From assembly GCA_012932295.1 (NCBI GenBank), contig JAAONU010000013.1, positions 11,124,821 to 11,188,820 of the forward strand: a stretch of 64,000 nucleotides of DNA, given 5' to 3'. The notes under the pieces are model-generated. The model saw only the letters and a list, made by a program, of their open reading frames with translations, was not told the origin of the DNA and did no database searches. Within the stretch, counting starts at the first letter, position 1. Every line of letters starts with the position of its first letter. The position numbers were made by a program, and so were the translations under genes. Origin of the DNA: Cyclina sinensis. Lineage: Eukaryota; Mollusca; Bivalvia; Venerida; Veneridae. Below, piece after piece: positions 28,501-38,667 of this stretch.

Positions 28501-31500
28501 TATGCTATTTGGTCTACCTTTGATGTTATCTGAGTAAGGGAGATCATTAGTTATCAGGAATGTCCCTCATTCTATGCTTTGAAAAAGATCACTGAACCAT
28601 GCTCTTTTAAATTTGAATTACCTCCCTTTCAAGAATGCAGAGCCCCATATCTAAACAGTTTTGATTATTCAACATGTATGTATAAATATAACAAGTACCT
28701 GGTTTACCTTTCAAAGGGAGGAATTTATCTTTCAAAGAGATAAGTTGGCCCCCCCCGTACCTACCCCAAAAAAAGCTTTTTTAAAGTCCTCATCATAACC
28801 TTCATGTTGTATGACATCAACTGCGCAGCTGCAAATTTTGACATCTTTACCAATGAAGAAATGTTAACAATCTGACACTTGGACATTACAAACCTTCGAT
28901 GTTTGGCAGTATTCAGCTGAAAGACATTCCTTCTATCATCAGCCTCTGCTGGCTCTGCAAACACACCATCTTCATTCAGGTCCAGAACAAGGCTGCCTGC
29001 AACCTGCAATACAACAATTCTTACTCACTCTGCTGGCAAGTCTGATGTTTTGAAATACATGTACTTTGTCTGCAACAAGTGTTTAGCTTAAGGTATTCTA
29101 CACTGGTTCATAATGTAATTTTTACCTATTTAACTACAATGTACATATGAAATTCTTGAATTAAACCATACACCCATATAACATTTCCTCTTATTATAAT
29201 GACACTATACTTTAAACAAGTTTTAATCTGATAAAGGCGTTAGCCAGTTATAATCCATATAGCACATAATTTGTTGAAGTTTTGAACAACACTTACAAAG
29301 TTAATATTCAGAAGAAATGCATCAAAAACTACTGTGTTGTTTGTTATACAATCTAGTGAACCATGTCACAGATTTTTTATTACAATGTAAGTACTAGGTT
29401 CACCAGATATTTGACTTTATAGATTTTTCAGCAAAAAAAAAAGTCTCTTGTTATGCAAGCAGAACCCGCTCAGAAAAATTGTGACACAGTTCACAAGATG
29501 AATAAAGACCTAACTGAATACCAGAGACTGCTTTGAAATCCTACTTAAAACAGAAAAGTTACAGCTGTTCAAAATACTGCCTGTCCTTATTTTCAATACA
29601 TAAGAATTGCGTCTATTAGTAAAAAAGTATTTCTGACAATATTGGGACCTTTCACTGGGAAATATTTACCAGGAGAATCTTATCTGAAGCATTTAAATTA
29701 GTGCAACAAGGATTAAGATAATATGATAATATTTTCAACATTCTTTTATTCTTAAATCTTTTTATTCATTTTCTATATATGTTAATTCATATTACAATAT
29801 CCTAAAACTTCATTCACAACAAATTTATTGTAATTATTTTTTAATAATGCATTTATCCTTTGGTATTTTTGTTCTGGATGTTTTCAATAAATGAATGAAC
29901 ATTGAAATAAGAAATGGCATCTTCATAATATAATATATTACATGTGTGCATTTCATGAATGATTTATACGAAGTGGTGGAAGATACAGCGACAAAGCCAC
30001 GTTTACTTATATTTACTATTATCATTATTATTATTCTACAATTGTCAGTTTCCAAATTTGACAGGGTTTCTACATTTATATAAAGCTGAAAATGTGAAAT
30101 TTGACCAAGTTGTTGATAACCTCATGACTTGCCCCAAATATCAATAATCTATTTGAAAAAAAAATACAGCAATTTAAAGTAAATTCACTTTTCTTTTTAA
30201 AACTGATGAAAAGAAAAATCTTGAATATATGCAACATAAATACAGAACAACAGCTGGTGAGAAATTAAATAATGTGTTTAAGTAAATTAAAGAATTCATG
30301 CAAATGACTGAAAATGGCATATAAACAAGAAATATATCTTACAACTTCAACTTCATTTTCTCAACTGGTACATAAAATTGTTCGGCCTACAATGGGATAA
30401 AAAGATGCTTCTTTAAATGTTCAAAAAAGGAAAAAAGTTTCGTGTGAACTAAGGAAAAGGAATGGGATATTTTCGTGTGAACTAAGCAAAAGGAATGGGA
30501 AATATGAAAGAAAATTCATTTTTGTGCAATCTAGATTAGACATGTGTGGGTGAAATACTCAAAATCACCACATACCTTTCCTTTCTACATGTTATGTGAT
30601 AAATTAAGACCGTGAGTTAAGCAAGTGAAAACTAAAGTATCTAACAGTAGAAAAGTTGCAGGAGTTAAACCACTAGATAGTAGACACTCATTATAACCAG
30701 ACCATTACATTTTCTGTTTCGCCAGAACAGCAACAGACCACACACCCTAGAACTCTGAACTTCCCCCAATGTTTACTTTTTTACACCACATGAGGTATTT
30801 TACGCAATAAAATTCTCAAATTTTTCTGAGTGCCAACACAGATACGATTGGTGTACAAACATTCTGTTAGCAGCATTATCATGCAATGTATCACTCTTAC
30901 TAAATTACTGGCAGACTAACATGTTACTAAATATAGAAGCTGATGCAAGACTTGTTACTAAATATATACTCAATGTAACACCATTCTTACCTCATCTCTT
31001 TGCTGACTCATTAAGTTTCCAGCTTGTGTGAAGAAAAAACATCTGTCCCATTTGTTGCCTATCAACTGCTTACTGGAAAACATTGTAAATTTACAAAACA
31101 TATTTTTCATTCTCAAGCAAAGTGACCATAAATCCTTCAATCTTTAAATCTGTTGTCTTCCAGTTTTGTACATTCATCTAACAAATTTCTGACACAACAG
31201 CTTTGTATATTTTTTCGAAGAAAAAACAAACTTATGACGTGACTACATCCAACTGTTTATAAAGGCAGATACCTTAAAACCCACTGGCATTTCAAAATGA
31301 AACTGACTGGGTTAAAATCACAGAAGATAAATATGGTCATAGTTGATGGTACCGGATGAATGTCTCCACATGCCTGTCCCACACATTTAATATTACTTGC
31401 ATAAACATCAGAAAAACTGAACATTAGCAGGAACGAAATTTGAAATTATGTTAGGATCAAGTCATGAAAAATGAGCTATGCAAACGACTAGAGAATACTG

Positions 31501-34500
31501 AAATTCAAACAAGCTTGTAATGATGCCTACCTGCGTTGGAACAAGTATCCTGATTTTTGAGCTAGGTTCATATTGGGTGGGATGTAAGGCATGTTAATTG
31601 GTGGCTCAGCATGGTACATGTGAAGGCTCTGTTGTTCAAGACTATCTATGAGGTCAACTGTCTTCTTCGTTTCAACTTGTAATTCTGACTGTACTCTAAA
31701 ATACATACATACATGTACTGCTATATTACAGTTCAAGAAAAAAAAGTGACCTATGCTGAATGCATGGATACTCTTTAAAATGTCTGTTCCAAAGACATTA
31801 TTTTACTTTTATATCCTTTTTCACTACCAGTTATCTTCAAGAACCACTGTCCTACTGCTTCATCCATATAACTGATTTGTCTTTCAACCATAATGCTACC
31901 ATTCGGATGGCCTAATGCAATTAAAGAAAGGTTTTACCATAGCCTGCTCTGTGCCATCCAATGGCAATACTCAAGATATTTAACACCACAACCCACACCC
32001 TCACCTGCCACCCACAAAAAAACAACAACAACAGAACTGGTCATTCATAATCCAGTGGCAAGGATAATCAACAGTTCACATTCTACACTGTTAACCAGTG
32101 TGGAAATATTACCTTCTTCAATACGTGACTTGAAACTGGCATCTTTGGAGGAAATGCTATCTTTACTTACCCCTGTATACTAGCAGTTATGTTCTGCAGG
32201 AATTCTGCCATCTCAGGTTTGCACACTGTTTCCTGGCCCATGCTGAAGTAAGCCCTCTGTGCATGTAGGTATCCAATTATGGGATCCAGCAGGAAACATT
32301 TCCTCTTGAATTGTATCGAGTTCAGCGCTGAGTAGTAATGCAATGCAGTCTACAAGAAAAATAACAGCAAAAATGCCCATATCTATTTAACAGCATTTAA
32401 ATTTTTCACATACCAAAATACTTGTCCATCTGATTAACAGAACAGGTTAAGCCTTTTTATTCTGATACAGCTTCAACAAATGTTTTCAATCAAATATATT
32501 AAAACATTACATATTAAGTTCAGTGACATTATAATATTTACTGAACACTCAAAAGTAACTGCATCAAAGTATAGGGTACATCTTTTTTCAAGGTATCAAA
32601 TGCTAATGCTATAAAATTTTGATTCACACATCCTTCAGTTTCAGACATATTAATTTCTCAACAAATTGTTTGATGCTTCTACAAATGTTACCTGGTGATA
32701 TTTTTTTCTCATCATGTAAAGTTCTTCATTTGCATCTGTGACATCCTTCTTCTTTGGAATCTTCATAAACTTTGTCATCGCTTGTTCATGCTCTATAAAA
32801 TAACACACAGATGCACAGCTGAAGTAAGACTGAATGAATGGCAAGAGAATAACAAGAGCACCGCTGGGCGGAGCATTATATGCTTGAAGAGTGTTTTTTC
32901 TTAGTATGATCAAGTTATGGTACAGAAATATTGACTGTTTAGTTGATTGTCACCTTGACCTTTTATGTACTTACCCTGAACAGTAAAGGGGTCATGTAAT
33001 CAATGATGGCAATCATCCTAAGAAGTTCGAAGTGGGAAGTAGTTGCCAAGTTATATGGCAGAAATGCTTTTCAGCGTTTAGGTAATTGTGACCTTGACAT
33101 CCGACCTACTGATGTATGGGGGTCAATTTCTCAATGTAATCAATCATCATATGAACTTCGAAGTCTGTATGACAAATGGTTATAAAGTTTAGTTTTCAGT
33201 GCTTGGGTCACTGTGACTCTGACCTCTTTGACCTACTGGCCCCAAAATCAAGAAGAAATACCTACCCATCCCATGTAAATAAATAGTTTAGTGCTAGGCG
33301 AGGTAGTGGGTTATTCATGTGAGAAAAAAGAAATTGGGGAGGGGAAGGGAGGGCGGGAGGGTCTGATGGGGTGGGGGGTGGAGGTCAAGAATCTGCTTAT
33401 TAAAAAAAAAATAATGAAAAAAAGGAAGTGGTGGTGGTGGTGTGGTGTGGGGGCTTGGGTAAAAAGGAAGGGACGTTAGGTCAAGTAACTAGCAACAGAC
33501 CTACATATTTTAAAAAAAGAAATGAAAAAAATAGGGGTGGGGGGGAGGTAGGGGAAGTGGGGTGGGGTAACATGGTTGGTGGGGGGGGGGGGGGTAGTCA
33601 AGTACCTGTATATTAAAAAAATAAATAATGAAAGAAAATAATTGGGGGGGGGTGGTAAGGGGGTCCCCATTCAGAGCGGGTGTGGGAGGAGTGGGGGGGG
33701 GGAAGTACTAACCCATCTCATGTTGGTTAATATTTATTTCTAAGCTTAAGAAGTTTTTTCCTATATATAAGGAAAATCAAGTGACCCCTGGGGGTAGGGC
33801 TAACTTTGACCCCAGGGACATAGGTACCAACAATCTTTGCAGGGGTCTTGCTGGTGATCAAGTATTCCAAGTTTGAATGGAATATCTTTGACACTTTTTG
33901 ACAAATGGACATTAACAAAAAGGTTTACTAAAAAATTTTAAGTTGAAAAAGGGGTATAACATTGCAAAAATAAATTTGAGGGCTATCTGCCCTTGAGAAA
34001 TGGTGTTGTCCTAAGCGATACAATTGTAAGCATTACAATTAGAAAGTCTGATGAAGAAATATTAAGAAATGGCATAGTTATAGCCAATGTTAAGTTTTCG
34101 TCACAAAATCCAAGAACAAAAAGGGGCATAACTCTGTCCCATGTGACCTTGACCTAAAAATTTTGGCACCATCACAAGAGGAAATGTTAAGATGGCAAAG
34201 TTATATCCAAAGTTAAGTTTTCGTGACGGACCGACGGACAAAACAATCCCCATGTATCGCCGTTTCTTTGAAAGGGTGACATAAAAAGGGGCATAATTCT
34301 GTCATATGTGACCTTGACCTATAGATTTTGGCATCATCATGACCGTGTTGTCGTAAGCAATATAATTTGAAAGTTTGATCAGGAAATGATAAGAAATGGC
34401 AAAGTTATAGCCAACATTAAGTTTTCTTGAAAAGGGCCATAACTCTCTTAAATGTGACCTTGACCTAGAGATTGTGGCATCACCATGATCCTGTGGTCAT

Positions 34501-37500
34501 AAGCAATATAATTTGAAAGTTTGATGAGGAAATATTGAGAAATGACAAAGTTATAGCCAACGTTAAGTTTTTGGACCTACAGACAAAGCGATCCTTATTT
34601 ATCGCCATTTCTTCAAAAGGGCGACACAAAAATTGTAGACCACAAGACTGTTTATCTGAATCTTTACTAAAGGTCAGAATGATTTATTCCACTGTAATGC
34701 CTTCAACTTAGTTAGTCATCAAATGTAAAGAAATCCATGACAGATTGTCATATTATCTTAGTCTTACCATTCAAAGAGGTAAGCAGTTTCAGACTTAATT
34801 TATATCAGATACACAGGCCACCTGGCCATACACAATAACATTTTCATAAAAAAAATTCATTTATAAAGTAACAAAATGGCTAGTATAGAAAACATAAGAC
34901 ATTGCCAAAAATATATTTAATATTAATACTGTCATTCTAGTCCTGAGACTATTCAAACATTATCAGATATTCAGATCTCCACAGGCACAGTACAAATACA
35001 CTGCTGGCTTTCTTATATTCTTCATTTAAAACAGGAGGAATACATTTCTCAAGAAGATTAATACAAAGCTCATAATGATCCATACAGTTAGCATATTAAT
35101 GTCTGACATAGGTATTTTCTCTACACTATTAATGTGCAGCAAATGTCATTACCATCTGTTACTTCGGCTTGCACATATAAAATGAAAGCAGCTTGTTTCA
35201 GAAACATTCATTTGTAACACAATCTGTGATTTGATACCTACTTATGAATAAGAGGAATTTTAGCATCTTACATGGCATGCTATTTAATGTAAAACAGCTT
35301 ACCATGAGTGGCTATCTGGAACATTTCATACATGGTTGAGATTTCTGAAAAAAAATAAAAATAAATAAATAAAACAGAAGTCACAAGGCTGAAGTGAGCT
35401 ATAACAATTATCAGTAAAGCCAGTTAATCAGCACTCCTGAATTGTTATGTCTAGAAATACTGGTGCTAAAATAAGGGCAAGTGTTTGACAAAACATGTTT
35501 ATATCTCTTTTCATGCCTTATGTTTTATAAGATATTCGAGTAAAGCCGATGTGTAGTCAGCCTAACCAAGGACTCTGGGACCCAAGGACCCTCGACACAT
35601 TACCTATCCATGTACCTGAAAATTTACTTATCGTATACAAAATAGTCTGGGGAGCAGCTTGGCTGCAAATCATGACTCTAAATAGGTTAGCAGCTTTATC
35701 AGTTACAAAAAGTCAATATTAATTACTGTTAACATTTATATTACAAAGTATAAAATAAATCATTGTTTTTCTTGCATACTCACTGATGTAAACTGTGTTC
35801 CTCAAATAATGTAGGCCATGTTTAACTTAAGTAGTTTTTTCTTAATTCAGTCTTCCTAAATCATTAAAAACATTTTCAAAACTCTGGAAATACTTGTGAT
35901 CTGATGATTTACCATTTAGGTCAGCTTGGACAGCTTTTGTCATTGGATACATCATTGCTTCAGAGAACTGGGCTGACAGTACTTGCTGCAGGGAACTGAT
36001 CTGAGAATGTAATAAAAGTCAACCTTTAAATAACCCAGCAGGACTCATAGAAAAATTTTGAATGTCAATGTTCCGAGTCAATTTTTTCAAACTGGTTAAG
36101 TCCCCTATTTGTGATGTTGTAACATATGTCCATCTAAAAATACAATGTATTACTTTGATATCTTTAAAATGATTTTTTTCATCTCAATTTTTATTTTTTC
36201 ATCAGAATTCACATAAAATTATATTGTAAGAAATGACCAAATGAATTTATAGAAGGAAACTCATGTATTTTTTTGTGTGTGTATTCATCATAAAAGGATG
36301 TGCAGACCATAAGTTACTTACATTATCAAGATACGCAGCAAATTGTTCTAGAGTTGTTGTTAGTATACTGTTCTCCGTTTCCAGGGGAAATTTCTGAAAT
36401 ACAATTGAAACAGCACAATAATACACTCTTGTAAAAAAAAAAAAAATATTCAGACAGTACATGTATACTAAATGTTATTATGTGTAACAATAAAAATAAA
36501 ATCATTATTATAATTTTAATTTTAACTTTTAAAATTTTTATTTATTATATCTGAAGCAAAAATTCAAAGTATTAAAAACAAGAAATTTCATTGAAGTATT
36601 TTACCTGAAGTTCATAACTCCTCAGATGATGTGACAGTGACTGGGTTGCAGCACAAAGTTCATTCTGTGCACTCATTACTCTCTGACAACAGTTATGCAG
36701 TCCCACACTGTACTTCTTAAGTATCATGGCATCTTTCTCAAACACAGACAACAGATTTCTCGTCTGAACAGAGTAAAGGATTGAGGGTTATGATAGATGT
36801 AACAAAGTAATTAAGCCATCTTGTGTCAATGCCCTGCCATTTCTATTAACAACTAGTTACATGTAATTTTCAAGCTTTTCAGAACTCTTTTTTCAGCTAC
36901 TGTTTAACCTTTTAAAGCCATTTTCATTTTTTTTTTCAAGAAACATCTTATATTGATGGATATAACATGATGCTTAAAACTGACTTTAAAAATACTTAGA
37001 ATTATTTTTTTTTTTAAATCATCAAAACTGCAATTTCACTGGTTCTAAAAAACGTTTGTTAACAGAACAGATATTAATGCAAGCAGTGTTTTAACATATC
37101 CACCTGTGCCTTGTTACAACTATTTATGCTGTAAATCAGATAAGAAGTTAGTGTGTGCTTGGGAATCTTAAAAGTCTTAAAATGTTTTAAATGTTTAGTT
37201 CAGAGCTATTGTGTAAACCTATTTGACAGTTGCATTTACAAGTGTTAATGAACCTCTTTGGGTTAATTTCAAGAAACACAATCATTATAAATACTTATCT
37301 AATTTAGTGTTGGCATTAATTCAACTTGCTTCAAATATTTGACAGATGAAATGGGGGAATATTATGACAGCTATGTTTCTGCAATGATTGTTACAAAAAT
37401 AATGAATAAAACTTGATAAAACATATAAATAATTTAGCATTCAAAATGTATAAAAATTCTTATTGAGGAGGTATATATAATCATAGATATAAGTAAAGAA

Positions 37501-38378
37501 AGAAGTAAAAGTAAATAAAACTTAAATTTTGATAAAAGAATTTATATCTGACAGCAAGACAACTAGGACAAGACATGGTCAATACCAGAAATGGCTGCTT
37601 TGAACTGTTATAGGAAAAGAATGTTGATAACAATGAAGTTAATTCCAGTGATAAACAGTTCTAGGAAAAAAAGAAAACTAATAGTCTGTGGTCACCTGCC
37701 TAGTATAGTCAGTATTGACTTGGCGGTAATAAGTTGAAGTTCCAGCTGTTCTTCTCTGATCTATCCGGAACTAAGTGCTGGGTGACAATACCTCAGAGCA
37801 ATATTCAAGCTAAGGTCTTAATTAATGTCTGGTAAACAATGGGTTTGATGGGCTGGCCCTTGGCCTTTATTCATCAGTAACCGTAAGGTTTGATTTGCTT
37901 TCTGAGCTGACCTGTCAATATTGACATCCCATGAAAGGTTATATGAGATAACAATGCTTAAGTATCTGGGTAGGTCAGCCAGTCCTAGTTGGACTCCATG
38001 AAGGAAATACTGGTTGGCAGCAGATGTTTTCTTTTTGTAATATCGATAACTTGACACTTGGAGGGGTTTAATTCCATATCCAATGGAAGCTCTCATTTTT
38101 GTTACAGATCAAATAATTCTGTTGAGTAACTGACTGGTTTGCAGATGTCAGGGCTAAGTGTCATGCAGTATCGTCTGCAAATAGATGTCTTAACACACGC
38201 GTTAGGTAGAAATCAGCTTTAAAATAGTTTGACAAGTTTGACAGTTGTAACGAGTTACTCCCCTTGAACCTGATTTCATGTTGTCAGAGATTTCTCGTAA
38301 TTTATTATAAATAAATAGTTATACCTGAGGACTGTCCTCCAGTGCATCCTCAAGATGCAGCTTTGGCATTTCTGGCAT
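10557..38378 (-). CDS. APPL1: APPL1, BAR-PH-PTB endosomal adaptor (23 coding exons)
   Basis: Homologue of the DCC-interacting protein 13 family, Rab5-binding adaptors on early endosomes that link membrane curvature (BAR-PH) to receptors and AKT signalling (PTB). Exons 5' to 3': 38378-38325, 36763-36605, 36393-36322, 36000-35913, 35344-35303, 32792-32692, 32349-32171, 31695-31531, 31072-30992, 29003-28894, 27553-27511, 27080-26997, 24275-24205, 22520-22365, 21551-21421, 21085-20977, 20648-20562, 19370-19289, 17326-17276, 16473-16426, probable microexon 14865-14848, 11257-11072, 10631-10557. All phases join except within exon 9, where one base is missing. About 730 residues (human 709). BAR spans ~18-255 (LEDSPQTRNLLSVFEKDA at its start), PH ~270-390 (NKWDRCFFFTQA), the conserved DTPIQFDL linker ~455, PTB ~485-620 (FLVRFLGSMEV, AARAIHNVFKMTES). 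The acidic tail ends SESSA. Confidence 0.93.
11258..14847. other. APPL1 intron before the penultimate exon
   Basis: Long AT-rich intron. It holds one copy (about 13514-13724) of a dispersed ~210-bp repeat also found at 23201-23428 and 50333-50489. I see no other exon with conserved coding potential. Confidence 0.5.
13514..13724 (+). repeat. Dispersed ~210-bp MITE-like repeat, copy 1
   Basis: Begins TTAACCTTTACCTTGCTGAA and ends GCATGGTAAGGGTTTAA, so the ends are inverted relative to each other (AACCYTTACCATGC). It contains GCAGATATAGATCAGCCTGC and GGCTGATCATGGTCTGA, which recur in opposite orientation in the copy at 23201-23428. Non-coding. Confidence 0.6.
14848..14865 (-). other. APPL1: Candidate 18-nt microexon of APPL1
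   Basis: The minus strand shows acceptor CTTTTAG, then GAAGAAGCTACAAGTGAG, then donor GTAACT. It encodes EEATSE in frame between the exons at 16473-16426 (ending K-D-K-E-K) and 11257-11072 (starting S-L-L-L). Both neighbours are phase 0, so it can be included or skipped without a frame change. Transcript data would decide. Confidence 0.42.
16575..16810 (+). mobile_element. tRNA-derived SINE (degenerate)
   Basis: A tRNA-like head with an A box (AGTGGTCAAGTGGT, 16585-16598) and a B box (AGATCGAACCA, 16630-16640) in correct order and spacing, followed by an unrelated tail of about 170 bp. It cannot fold as a functional tRNA; the acceptor stem is not evident. Lies in an APPL1 intron, antisense to the gene. 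Confidence 0.55.
18097..19250. mobile_element. Element with seven ~145-bp tandem monomers rich in DR1 motifs
   Basis: Ends are inverted: ATAAATGCCCCCCAG near 18097 and GATGGGGGGCATAAAT at 19234-19249. The right end forms a hairpin with TATGCCCTCTCATC. The interior is about seven head-to-tail monomers of ~145 bp; each carries AGCGTTCTCTAGTTATTGAT, CTTGACCTTTGACCTAATGA and ATACCAAGTTTGGTGAACCT. It lies in an APPL1 intron and ends only 39 bp from the donor side of the exon 19370-19289. Confidence 0.75.
23201..23428 (-). repeat. Dispersed ~210-bp MITE-like repeat, copy 2
   Basis: Starts TTAACCTTTACCATGCTAAA and ends CCAGCAGGATAAGAGTAAAG; shares with copy 1 (inverted) the ATGATCAGG, GTGCAGGCTGAT, TGGTCTGCACTGGT and AAAGGCAGAGTC boxes. 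In an APPL1 intron; non-coding. Confidence 0.6.
25214..25440. repeat. GATAA-repeat tail, possible retroelement 3' end
   Basis: Four AGATA/GATAA units (25250-25272) lead into a ~150-bp non-repetitive block ending in GTAAACCCTTATTTCCATTG. Short A/T-rich microsatellites abutting a unique block are typical of LINE or SINE 3' tails. The minus-strand open frame across it shows no recognisable domain. Tentative. Confidence 0.3.
25689..26848. mobile_element. 1160-bp TIR element with GTA target duplication (candidate)
   Basis: Left end TGCAGGCATCACACTCTCCC; right end, reverse-complemented, TGCAGGCGTCATAATGTCCC: 15 of 20 bases identical. GTA flanks both ends (25686-25688 and 26849-26851). The interior is clearly richer in G+C and CG dinucleotides than the flanks and repeats short GCCATCGTGTG motifs. 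Open frames on both strands (25765-26088 +, 26335-26048 -) match nothing I recognise. Three-base duplications occur in CACTA and PIF/Harbinger elements; the superfamily is unassigned. Confidence 0.55.
27664..28088. mobile_element. 425-bp TIR element (MITE) with internal tRNA-like block
   Basis: Left end TTTAAAGAGGCTGTACTCCA; right end reverse-complemented TTTAAAGGGGCTGTGCTCCA, continuing AGAT on both sides. The TTAA inside the ends would fit a piggyBac-type target duplication. On the minus strand the middle (about 27890-27810) has a B-box-like GAGTTCAAATCAGG, suggesting a captured tRNA-derived segment. No coding capacity. Confidence 0.6.
30992..31072 (-). other. APPL1: APPL1 exon 9 with one-base frameshift
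   Basis: This PH-domain exon is bounded by an acceptor (TTCCAG, then TAAGCAG) and a donor (GAG/GTAAG). Its first part reads SKQLIGNKWDRCFFFTQA; the conserved continuation NLMSQQRDE is present but one frame away. The switch falls at 31019-31021 (plus strand GTTTCAGC). With 81 nt instead of the 82 needed, the frame as given meets a stop four bases later. Because all other exons are intact, an assembly error or polymorphism is more likely than gene death. Confidence 0.85.
32935..33285. repeat. Diverged tandem-repeat element fragment
   Basis: Two or three poorly matched copies of a ~130-bp monomer, recognised by GTCACCTTGACC (32950), TGTGACCTTGACATCCGACC (33088) and GACTCTGACCTCTTTGACCT (33216), each followed by a GGGGTCA or TGGCCCC block and an ACTTCGAAGT-like step. 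Related in style to the 18097-19250 element. Intronic in APPL1. Confidence 0.45.
33291..33712 (+). repeat. G-rich VNTR-like tract with G-quadruplex potential
   Basis: About 420 bp with many G runs of 4-14 (for example 33579-33594 and 33691-33701) separated by A-rich spacers. Three degenerate units start with GTCAAG (33384, 33480, 33599) followed by a TATTAAAA/ATTTTAAAA block, so it is an imperfect tandem repeat of ~100-120 bp. The G-rich strand is the template strand of APPL1. Confidence 0.7.
33935..34628. mobile_element. Tandem-repeat element (~165-bp monomers)
   Basis: Four diverged monomers begin near 33943, 34120, 34262 and 34430, each with AAAGGGGCATAACTCTGTC-like, TGTGACCTTGACCTA and AAAGTTATAGCCAA boxes. 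Two copies of an end-like module (GGACCGACGGAC then ATCGCCGTTTCTTTGAAAGG, 34226-34280; ATCGCCATTTCTTCAAAAGG, 34600-34622) form short hairpins (TCGCC...GGGCGA). Intronic in APPL1. Confidence 0.62.
37700..38130 (-). pseudogene. LINE reverse-transcriptase relic
   Basis: On the minus strand, MELNPSKCQVIDITKRKH is followed, one frame away, by FLHGVQLGLADLPRYLSIVI, SYNLSWDVNIDRSAQKAN and QTLRLLM. This matches the C-terminal thumb region of non-LTR reverse transcriptases (L-N-x-x-K-C, then L-x-G-x-x-L, Y-L-G/S-V/I-x-I-S, L-x-W-x-x-H/N-I, KANxTLxxL). The catalytic YADD region is absent, there is at least one frameshift and there are stops. A dead 5'-truncated fragment in APPL1 intron 1, same strand as APPL1. 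Confidence 0.68.
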
Positions 38379-38667
38379 GATTAATCAATTGCGTAGACAG
38401 CGACTAAATAACATGTAAAAATCAAATTTCTTAGATTATTGCAAAAAGTTCGAAACAGGAAGTTGCCAAGTGCTTCGTCTCGAAGTGAATAAAATTTATC
38501 TGAAAAGTTATCTGTTGTTTCTTAAATTTTTTTAATAATTCAGAACTTAGATAACAAACAAATAAATGATCTCAAAACTTAAACAGACATGTTTTTGTGA
38601 CAGAAATCACCTTTTCAATTATTGAACGAAAACTCACAATGCGCTATCCTCACGTACAACCGGTAAA
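38379..38667. promoter_or_regulatory. Shared APPL1/PSMD6 promoter region (head-to-head)
   Basis: The two start codons are separated by 289 bp, which must hold both 5' UTRs and both promoters. No TATA box is well placed. An ETS-like ACAGGAAGT lies at 38455-38463. The right part (38640-38665) is the only stretch here with CG dinucleotides. Bidirectional promoter function is inferred from layout only. Confidence 0.55.

Noticed and set aside
33291..33670. Gly- and Pro-rich open frames on both strands
   Set aside because: Translations of the G-rich low-complexity tract with no domain or splice context.
10557..38378. APPL1 as a pseudogene because of the exon 9 frameshift
   Set aside because: All other exons, splice sites and phases are intact over 28 kb, so a single-base error or polymorphism is more likely.
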